Shown here: positions 55,738 to 64,000 of the stretch, piece by piece | Layout: each line of letters opens with the position of its first letter | Numbering within the stretch: the stretch's first letter is position 1 | NCBI GenBank assembly: GCA_963921195.1 | Contig: OY992537.1 | Location: 16,331,125-16,395,124 of the forward strand | Reading direction: 5' to 3' | Length of the DNA stretch: 64,000 bases | Origin: Pegoplata infirma | Taxonomy: Eukaryota > Arthropoda > Insecta > Diptera > Anthomyiidae | Notes under the pieces: generated by a model | Databases searched by the model: none | Told to the model about the DNA's origin: nothing | What the model saw: the letters and a program-made list of their open reading frames with translations, nothing else | Program-made: the position numbers and the translations under genes

Positions 55738-56048
55738 TAGGGATGAGATTTTCATGCACTAAAAAATCGAAAAAATATTCGCTTAAATATGCACTAAAAA
55801 ATTCAAAATATGAGGTAATAACCTTAAAATATGCAAAAATATGCACTTAAAAGTTGGAAATATGCACAAAATATGCATTTAAAATCAATATTCGCAAAAA
55901 TTTGCATTTTCACCAAAATATGCAAGAATACGCAAAAACAAATCGATGACATTTTAACGTAAATTCATTGATTCGGAAAGATAATTGGTCAATATCTTTT
56001 TTCGACTTTCGACAAAAAACATGTATTTGCATGGAAATCTCATCCCAA
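55738..56048. mobile_element. hAT-like MITE (311 bp)
   Basis: CTTATAAC flanks it exactly on both sides (55730-55737, 56049-56056). The left end is TAGGGATGAGATTTTCATGC and the right end, inverted, TTGGGATGAGATTTCCATGC. The interior is a run of AATATGCA/TATGCAC words. The flanking sequence joins into an uninterrupted repeat module when the element and one duplication are removed, which confirms the boundaries. Confidence 0.9.
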
Positions 56049-56056
56049 CTTATAAC

Positions 56057-57179
56057 TTTTGAACCTCTGGACCGATTTCGCTAAATTTATACCAACCTGA
56101 CTAGGTAAATGTCCAACATATATGCTAAACCTCAGCAGCTTCAGTAAAGACTTTCAAAAATTAGCGTGTTTTCAGACGGACGGCTAGATCGTCTTAAAAT
56201 TGATCGAGGATCATGAATATATTGGTCATAGACCAATATTTCGAGTTGTTACACGAATATCACAAACGAATGGTTTTCGAGATATCGCTATTTGCAAAAA
56301 ATGTTGCTTATATAGCTGTCTTTAAGGTGCTTAAAAATTTTGTTCATAACTTTTTGAGGAAATTCGATACCAACATAATAAGGATAATTAAAAAGGTATA
56401 TGTCAAGTACCAGCAATCTCCAAAATGATTGTTAAAAGTTACCGTGATTTCAACAGACAGATCTTTAAATTTTTGCCAAAAATTTTAAATTTTTTTTTAT
56501 TATTATCTGGCAACTCAACTTTTAAAGTACAGTAGTATAAGTATAAAAAAATAAAATTTCGATTTTTACTTTTATGCCTGTATGCTTAATTTAATACGTT
56601 TTCTATTCAATTATCCTTCAAATAAGCCCCCCTAAAATCTCTTTTTCTCTACAACGACCAATACAGATTGTAGGTACAATAATACTTAGGATAGACAATC
56701 AAATGTTGCGTGAATTCGAATATTGTTGGATATTTTTTTTTTAGGAAAATTTTGTTGTTATTCAGCTTGAAGGCATCGTTTTTCCATAGAAATTTTTGTT
56801 ATTGTTTTATGTTTGTATGTATGTTGTTAACACAAAAAATACTTGTTTGTATTTGTGTATTTATGCTAAAGTACAAATTTAAACACACACATCCCCAAAA
56901 TTAAGGGCATTACTAGATTATAACCAGTCAGCCAGTCAATATGTATTATCGTTATAAAAATGCGAAAATTCGAACATTTCATTCTAGCCCTTGTATTGAT
57001 TTCCAAAATAGTTATTATTTTTTAGGTCAAATTGACAATAGACATCCATAGATGTTAAAAATGATGGTTAAAGAGGTGGTAGTGAAATAAATTGGAATGT
57101 TTAAGGTATTGTATTACAGTAGAATCTAGAGGATTTGAAAATGTTTTGAAAGAAATGATTTTGGAATTTTTTTTATAGA
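56057..57179. other. Repeat module remainder and AT-rich spacer
   Basis: The dispersed repeat module continues to about 56210 (ending near AGACGGACGGCTAGATCG). The rest is AT-rich with no recognised gene. Confidence 0.4.
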
Positions 57180-57211
57180 ATTCCAACCATTCGACACCTG
57201 TTGGCGATAAC
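57180..57211 (+). pseudogene. LINE endonuclease fragment, left of the inserted MITE
   Basis: The plus strand reads SNHSTPVGDN, which continues in frame as VELFAAHNHLSQLVNEP after the MITE when one copy of the target duplication is removed. Confidence 0.6.
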
Positions 57212-57759
57212 TAGACTTGTGCTTAATCGTTTAATTGAGTGAGCGCTCATTCTCGTTCATTTCAAATAAAAGACCTAGTTCGTTCATCTAGTTCAATCGC
57301 TCTTTTGGCCTTTTCGTTCAACAGTTCGTGAACGAATCATTTTGATCATGTCTGTTGGTCGTTCTAGTTCAAATCGGTCAATTTTGGTTTTCGTTCAACA
57401 GTTCGTGATCGAATCATTTCGATCATGTCTGTTGTTTTGGCTTTCGTTCAAAAAATACAAAAATGTTAAATAAAAACATTAATTAAAAAAAAACAAAAAT
57501 AAATATATACATAAAATTTTTGTAAAAAAACACATAAATGATGAGAAAGCGTGCCAAAAGAGGAGAAAAAACTAAAACCTATTGAGAAAATTAACAAAAA
57601 AAATTGAACGACCGAACTGAAAGATCAAAATAAAGTAATGACCAATTGAGCTGAATTAACGAAAAGACCTAAAACAGCTGAAATGCACGAACTAGATAAA
57701 CCGCTCAGTTAAGTGAATAGTTCAATTGAACTAGTTCGTTCGTGAACGACACAACTCTA
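57212..57759. mobile_element. hAT-like foldback MITE (548 bp)
   Basis: It begins TAGACTTGTG and ends CACAACTCTA, the well-known TAGAG-TTGTG type of hAT terminus with one change. The flanks GCGATAAC (57204-57211) and GTGATAAC (57760-57767) form an 8 bp duplication with one mismatch. GTTCGTGAACGA words recur inside. It splits a LINE endonuclease frame. Confidence 0.85.
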
Positions 57760-57767
57760 GTGATAAC

Positions 57768-58090
57768 GTTGAGTTATTCGCCGCGCATAACCACCTGTCT
57801 CAACTAGTGAACGAACCAAAGCGCTTAATGGGCATTGGAAATGAACACCGGAATACTGTCGACCATTTTCTTACTTCACATCCTGACAAATATGAAGTTA
57901 GAACATTTCCACCTCTTGGTAATTCGGATCACTGTTCCATTTCCGCATCATTCTCGTACTCCGAACTTCTTAACGTTTAAACAACAGCTACGAAGCGTGC
58001 AGTATTTATCTATGAGAAGGCTCATTGGACTGAGCTCAATGACTTTTTCCAGCATTTCCATTGGAAACTTTGAATAAAGTCTTTCTTTCT
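57768..58090 (+). pseudogene. LINE AP-endonuclease C-terminal fragment
   Basis: The plus strand encodes VELFAAHNHLSQLVNEP, TVDHFLTSHPDKYEV and FPPLGNSDHCSISASFSYSE, the end of the apurinic-type endonuclease of a non-LTR element, with the conserved SDH catalytic triplet. A stop follows at about 57978, and a short continuation resembles HWTELNDFF. It is cut at both ends. It probably belongs to the same LINE family as 901-1798. Confidence 0.75.
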
Positions 58091-59866
58091 ATCAAAGCTC
58101 ATTCCGGCTAAAGCACTTTTTTTCTTTTTGCTTCAGAATTTAATTTAATCCGCCTCTTCAATACTTGTAATTCTACTGTTTCGCTCGAAATTTCTATTAA
58201 TTCAATTCTTTCTCTAGCCGGTTTACATGTTCGTTTCATTTGATAACATTTATTATAATATAATTCATTGTTGTTACTAACCCATCCAAAAAAATGGAAA
58301 AACACTGAAAGATGATTGATTAATCTAGCAAAATGAAATGGTAAATTTACACAAAACTAAAGTAAATTACAAATATTGTTTTTATTTAATTCATTTTCTA
58401 TTTTTTGTCATTTCTTTGTTTGCTTTTTCACAAATAACCTTCAAAATTTATGGAATAGTTACATATTTTTTTTTTATTGTTAATATTTCCAACGATAGTG
58501 ACCTAATTTAATGATAGGAAATTTATTAACAAAAAAAAAATATTTAGCAATTTTGTTGATATTTGTCCTTAATTAAAGTAAATATGTACTAGAAAAAGAG
58601 ATACGTAGGAAGAAGTTGACATTTTCTGTAGATAACCTTCGAAAATAGGAGAAAATTTAAGATTTTTTTTTTCATTGCAGGTGGAATTTCAGAATCTTAA
58701 AGACCTTTCGTTGTTGGTCTTAAATTAACCGTATTTCAGAGACCAACAAGTAAAAAGTTAAATTCGACTTGGCCGAAACTATGAATACCCTCTACAATAT
58801 CCAAAACATTTTGAACTTCGATTTTTGCAAAAGAAAAAAAAATTGAGGGTTTTTTCCCATTTTGAAAAGATAAAATAAAAAATTGAGTGTAAATTTTTTT
58901 TACAGAAAATGTTTTTTGATTGTTACTTTTTTTTTGAGTGTACAAACTTTTTCGATTGTCAAAAAAACTTTCTTAAATACTATTAAAAAAAGGTTTGCAT
59001 TGTTGGTTGTTGTATTTACAAACAATTTAATTGTATTGAATAATTGTGCTGTTGAATAATAAGCCAATTAAATTATTTGTCAATACAATTAAACTGTTTG
59101 TTAATACAATAACGGTTTTATTAAAAATTAACCTAAAGCACATTTTTTTCTCTTCGCTAGGTTTTAACATGTGAAATTCACATGTTAAAAACTACACTTT
59201 CACATTGTGAATTCAAGGTGAAACTAATCCAAAATTCATGGGTTTTGCTCATAACTTCTGAACAAACAGGACCTTTTTCGATCAAATTCAATATCAACCT
59301 AAGCATACAAATATTAACGCCAAGCTTCAGCAACATCTGAGTTGCCTTTCAAAAGTTAAGAGTGTTTTCAATAGACTCTAGGACGGACATCGATACCCTA
59401 CAAAAAAGACTTAACTAAAATTTGGGAAAATATTTCCTTAAAAATAGTTCATATATTTGTGTAAAATTTAGTAATATTAAAATAAAAAATGGGAATTTTT
59501 CCTTATTTTGAGGAAAAAACTTTAGTTCATATACTCGAAAATAGTTCATAGTTTGCTTAAAATTGATTTCTTTAAATAATGGAAGTTTTTCTTACCGCCA
59601 AAGAAATTTTCCCTAAATCTAAGAAAAACCCCGAGTAAAAATGTTTATATATATTCTTATATATCACATCTGATTCGAGATTTGAAAGATAAGTACTGAT
59701 CCGATATTTGAAAGAGCAGTTCTGATCCTTCACATTTTAAATCGGGCCCATTGGGTCCGAACCTAATGTGGTTTGGACCCAATCTAGTCCTCAAATAAGT
59801 ATGAACCAAATTTAAAAAAAAAAAAAATTTAAAAAGTTGTACGAAAAAACGTTCAGTGACAATATT
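58091..59866. other. Non-coding spacer with repeat fragments
   Basis: Fragments seen are 'gaccaacaagtaaaaagttaaattcgac' near 58741 (also near 52549), TGAGTGTA words near 58880-58950, the 'caatttaattgtatt' repeat at 58990-59110, a perfect hairpin TTTTAACATGTGAA/TTCACATGTTAAAA at about 59163-59191, the dispersed module at 59210-59400, and a GGGCCCATTGGGTCCGAAC piece near 59745. No gene is recognised. Confidence 0.45.
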
Positions 59867-59869
59867 CAC

Positions 59870-60790
59870 GGTGAGCCTCAGCGATGTTTAGGTTCGACTT
59901 TAGTGTCGACGAAAAGTGTAAACGCAGTTCGATTTCTACTTGATTAAATGTCACAAAACTGTTTACAGCGAAATCGTAGCTGCTCGCATTCGCGAGATAT
60001 CGCGAAATTAGTGTTTTTGTATTTATAAAATTTTGACAATGTATTTTTTTAAATGTCTTCACAAAATTAGTATGCAGTTTTAATTGTATTTATTTACAGG
60101 TCACAAAACAGTTAACATCGAAATCATATCTTCTCAATTTCGCGAGAAATCGCAAAATTAAAAAATAAATAATAAATTGGAAAAAATTTTATTTTTCGCG
60201 AAAATTGGCAGTCAAGATAATGATTTAAGCAGTTTTACCACCTTTAACGACATAAAATTTAAACTGCATACAATATATTTGTCGTTTCTTGATTTTTTTC
60301 CTTTATTTTAGACACTAAAGAAAAAATAAATAAATTAATATAAAAGCTTGAACAGTAATTTTGCAATTTCTCGGGAAATTGATCATCTATAATTTTTATG
60401 CTTGCAGTTTTGTCAACTTAAATAACCTCGAATTCAAACTGCATACCACATTTTTGTCGTTAATTGAAGTAAATATTTTTACAGACCAAAAATAACACAA
60501 AGTAATGAATAAATAATAGTTTAGCGAGTTTTTTAGCGATATCTCGGTGACTTGAGCAGCTAGAATTTAAATGTTAACAGCCTTATCACCTTTAATCAAT
60601 AGCAACTCAAACTGCATTTCGTGTTTTTAAACAATGTTAAAGAAACTTATTTTATTAATCAAAACAAAAAATACCCCCAAAAAGCTGTTTTTCGCTATTT
60701 CTCGCGAAACTGAGCAGCTATAATTTTTTTGTGGGCAGTTTTAATTTCTTCCAACATGCTCAAATCAAACTGCATACCACTATTTTTCAG
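59870..60790. mobile_element. One-ended copy of the CACGGTGAGCC foldback element
   Basis: It begins CACGGTGAGCCTCAGCGATG and runs through the same TTCGCGAGATATCGCGAA and GCATACCA units in the order expected from the right end of 43914 inward. It stops near 60790, about two thirds of the way along, with no second terminus. Confidence 0.8.
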
Positions 60791-62420
60791 ACAAGGAAAA
60801 ACTCCGTACTTTATTAAAATAATGTTTAAATTATTCAAATTTAATTTTGTTTTGAAATAAAACTCTTAAAAAAGTTGGTGTTTTATAATTTCCAAAAATA
60901 AAACTCTTAAAAATTTTGGAGTTTTATAATTTCAAAAATAAAACTCTCTCAAAAAAAAGAGTTTTATTTTACCTTAAAAATAAAAATTAATTTATTTTGG
61001 TATTATTTTTGAAAATAATATGAATATATCGCGACCTTGGGACAACAAGGTTCTAACTGACATTTTTTTCAAAAATGAGTTATATATCGCATCGCACTAA
61101 AGCGACTACGCTCTTTCGATTGGCGTTCTCAGTTTTTCTCTATCTCTTACAGCTTCTGAGATATTCAATTCAACAAGGTTCTATCTACGAGTTTTTTGTT
61201 TGAGATTCAGTTAACAAGGTTCTAACTGGCTGATAGAAACTTGTTTACCAAAAAAGCCCATATTGTTTTGCAGATAGAACCATGTGGACACTTTAATTGG
61301 AAACAGAACCATGTTGCACAGATTAAAAATTGCATATTGCACAAATACACTTAACAAAAAAACTTGTTAAATGGTAAGAAAAGCTTGTAATTTTTTTTCT
61401 ACCTCCTATTTTACGAGAATTCCTATTAAAAATTACCAAAATATTTTGTAATTTTCAAGCTTTTTACCAATAAAATTGTAAATTTAAAGCTTTTATGACG
61501 CGATAAAACTTAAAAGGAATTCTCGTGACTTAGCTAGATTTTTTGCTACATCCTTTTTTACGAGAATTCCTTGTAAAAATTACGAGATGTATGTTTTTAT
61601 TATAAAATTACTAGAATTCCTTGTGAACAATAATTTTTTCTTGTATATTTAAAATTTTTTCGTAAATTTTGGCTGCGGATAAATAAATTTATAAAAATAT
61701 GTAAATTTCGATCACACAAAACACAAATTAACACAGGATAACGAGACTTTTTCTAGTAATTTAACATGTTTTTTTTTTAAATCTTCTAAAGTTACCAAAA
61801 AATTCTCGTAAAATTATTGTTTGCTACGAGTACCTCTTATTTTAAGAGAGTTTCTAGTAAAAATTACAATTTTATTGGTTTTGAAACAGTTACACATGCT
61901 GAACCTTTTGCTCAAAATTAACGAGTTCTTAGATATTAAAGACACGGTTCGTCTGTATCCATTACTTCTCTCACTAGTGGTCATTGATGCTTAAATTTGT
62001 TTACAGTATTTATTTCCAGTCTCGAATATTTCGAAAATTAATCGAAATAATCTGGGTTCACGAGGTCTATTACTACTACCCATAAAATTTTCTGGTTCCA
62101 ACTTTCGAATAAGTAAGAGTAGAACTACAGAAAGTACTAGATAAGCGGTTATTCGAATCTTCAAAAGCGAATATCTTAAAAACGGTAAACGCTAGCAATA
62201 TTTAAAGCAGATTTGGAACTAGGAGGGAAAAATCTATTTATTCATTCATTTAATATTGCAGAGTGCTTATGTTTTATTTTTTAAAGTTTATACGCGATTT
62301 TTACAAAAATATTTTTTATGCCAAAAACCAACAAAATATTAAGAGAACACTTTTTAGTGCAATATTTCGTTAATAGAAAGTCTTTTTTCATAAATAAGAG
62401 TTCTATTAGGAGTATTAATC
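60791..62420. repeat. Mixed short repeats
   Basis: Three local families are visible: AATAAAACTCTTAAAAA and its inverse (60850-60970), ACAAGGTTCTAACTG and variants (61045-61310), and ACGAGAATTCC with its inverse in several alternating copies (61425-61860). None looks coding. Confidence 0.55.
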
Positions 62421-63319
62421 AGTGTTCGAAAAAAAACAGTACGTTATTTAACGTTCCGTTCCAAGAACACATTCACTAAAAAATTTTTTAAGTGGTTGTG
62501 AAGGTGTTCGCAAACAGAATTCCGTACGTTATGCCTGTGAGTTGAAGAACAGAAACTTTACGATAACGTACCGAACTAGGTTAGAAACAAAATAAAGTTC
62601 TTTTAGTGTTCTGTTTGCGAACTTTTGAGACATTTTTTTTTTAAATTTAAAATGGCGATATCTCGAAAACTAAGCAAGATAGAGCAAAACTGAGCACATT
62701 TTTGGTTCTTGGGATTACCATAGTATCGCTAGGCCTCTACACATGGGTGGACCCCATTGGGTCCATATTTTGAATCTAAAAAAGTTAGCATTCCGGGAAA
62801 TTTAAAAATGCACATATCTCGCTAAATACTGCCGACACGACATAAAGTCTAAAAGCGGTCATGTGCTACGAGACAAGATCCACAAAAATGCTTTTAGACT
62901 ATTCATCGTGTCGGCAGTATTTAGCGAGATATGTGCATTTTTAAATTTCCCGGAATGCTAACTTTTTTAGATTCAAAATAAGGACCCATGTGTAAAGGGC
63001 CTAGCGATACTATGGAGATCTCAAGAACCAAAAATGTGCTCCGTTTTGCTCTATCTTGCTTAGTTTTCAAGATATCGCCATTTTAAATTTAAAAAATGTC
63101 TCAAAAGTTCGCAAACAGAACACTAAAAGAACTTTATTTTGTTTCTAACCTAGTTCGGTACGTTATCGTAAAGTTTCTGTTCTTCAACTCGCAGGCATAA
63201 CGTTCGGAATTCTGTTTGCGAACACCTTCACAACCACTAAAAAACTTTTTAGTGAATGTGTTCTTGGAACGGTACGTTTCGATAACGTACGGTCGCTCCA
63301 TAGTTCCATACAGAACACT
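62421..63319. mobile_element. Foldback element with about 420 bp arms
   Basis: It begins AGTGTTCG and ends GAACACT. From 62439 inward the left arm (GTACGTTATTTAACGTTCCG, GTGTTCGCAAACAGAATTCC, and on to GACACGACATAAAGTCTAAA near 62850) is matched inverted by the right arm to 63290, leaving a loop of about 35 bp around 62873. The arms include GACCCCATTGGGTCC-like and 'gctctatcttgcttagttttc' modules shared with the TA-flanked element. No target duplication is clear. Short frames across it are not genes. Confidence 0.8.
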
Positions 63320-64000
63320 AACCCGAGTAAAAATAAACATATATAACAATATATAACTTGATACAAACATAATAAATCATATATGATTATACATCGCGTG
63401 AGATCTTTTCTAAATTTTTTAAATGCAGTCATATGTAATTATATATAATTTAATCATGATTCGGATTAAAAGGTGTACGGTTGATATAATTATATAAAAT
63501 TATATGAGGGTCAATACAAAATTTGTTTTTCTGTATAATTTAACATAAAATTATATATAGCTTATGCTGTTCCATATAAAACTATATATGTTTTCAATTA
63601 ACCAAAAATGCTCTAAGTTTTTTAGGCAAAGTATAAGAAACTTTTTAAAATGTTCCTAAACATTTCTTGTTAGGGTTATGTATATCACCTATCTGGTTCG
63701 AAGCGTACCCAAACATTTTTTTGTTTTAGAAAATTAAATGTTTGGTGAATGTATCGTTGAACTGTGGTGTATCTCAACCCAAACCAAAAAACACCAGGAT
63801 TTTATATGTTTTTATGCAATTAGATCTAATTAGATCCACGAATATATGGCAATGTCTGGTCAAAACTCGGATGAAATCAAATCATATTTTATACAAGTTG
63901 ATCTTTTTTAATGCAAACACATCCACCATTATTCGGATCAAATTGCGTATAAATATATATTGCGTTACATACCATTATATATTGCATCATATCAAAATTT
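63320..64000. other. AT-rich sequence with ATATAATTATAT words
   Basis: The words ATATAAAATTATATG, TATATAATTATA and related forms recur irregularly to the window end, suggesting a degenerate tandem or foldback repeat that continues past it. No gene is recognised. Confidence 0.4.

Noticed and set aside
63134..63432. Two overlapping minus-strand frames as genes
   Set aside because: They read through the arm of the 62421-63319 foldback and out into AT-rich DNA; they do not resemble proteins.

Overview
The window looks like nuclear DNA of a higher (brachyceran, probably calyptrate) fly. It is very AT-rich, has large introns packed with foldback transposons, minisatellites and non-LTR retrotransposon remnants, and carries one conserved host gene whose protein is insect-like. 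The species assignment is inference; no sequence search was run.

Host gene. One protein-coding gene can be assembled, on the minus strand: a calcium/calmodulin-dependent cyclic nucleotide phosphodiesterase (PDE1 family, fly Pde1c). Four coding exons fit together in phase: 40411-40311, 22045-21796, 18096-16932 and 5677-5613, giving 526 codons plus a stop. The PDE1 N-terminal domain lies in exon 2 and the whole HD-type catalytic domain in exon 3. The last exon encodes only 20 residues and sits beyond an 11.25 kb intron. A plausible 5' UTR and TATA box lie at 40412-41051, and an AT-rich 3' UTR below 5613. Introns 1, 2 and 3 are 18.3, 3.7 and 11.25 kb.

Mobile DNA. Intron 3 holds the clearest recent insertion, a 5,533 bp Bel/Pao-type LTR element (10533-16065). 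Its two 443 bp LTRs read as identical, and it has a 5 bp target duplication and one intact 1,105-codon gag-protease frame, but no reverse transcriptase, RNase H or integrase. Several TIR or foldback elements can be bounded by target duplications: hAT-like with 8 bp (6372, 23760, 46364, 55738, 57212), PIF/Harbinger-like with TTA (341, 32512, and 37586 with one mismatch), a TA-flanked element (52839) and a CGAA-flanked foldback (42486). Several sit inside broken LINE copies, so the insertion order can be read. A tight inverted pair at 3738-4081 resembles Penelope-like pseudo-LTRs and contains a hammerhead-ribozyme-like core.

Tandem arrays. Intron 1 holds about 4 kb of a 35 bp minisatellite (26.26-27.23 kb and 28.97-32.11 kb). 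Its unit is almost entirely two abutting palindromes, and array orientation flips at both edges of the larger block. Upstream of the gene, a 16 bp minisatellite (44.93-46.06 kb) adjoins a ~190 bp tandem repeat that carries its likely seed palindrome. Intron 3 has a 24 bp minisatellite and a second array split by the Bel/Pao insertion.

Layout. 1-4.9 kb: repeats and a nested LINE downstream of the gene. 4.9-41.05 kb: Pde1c with repeat-filled introns. 41-64 kb: upstream intergenic DNA made almost entirely of foldback elements, minisatellites and LINE pieces, with no second host gene recognised.
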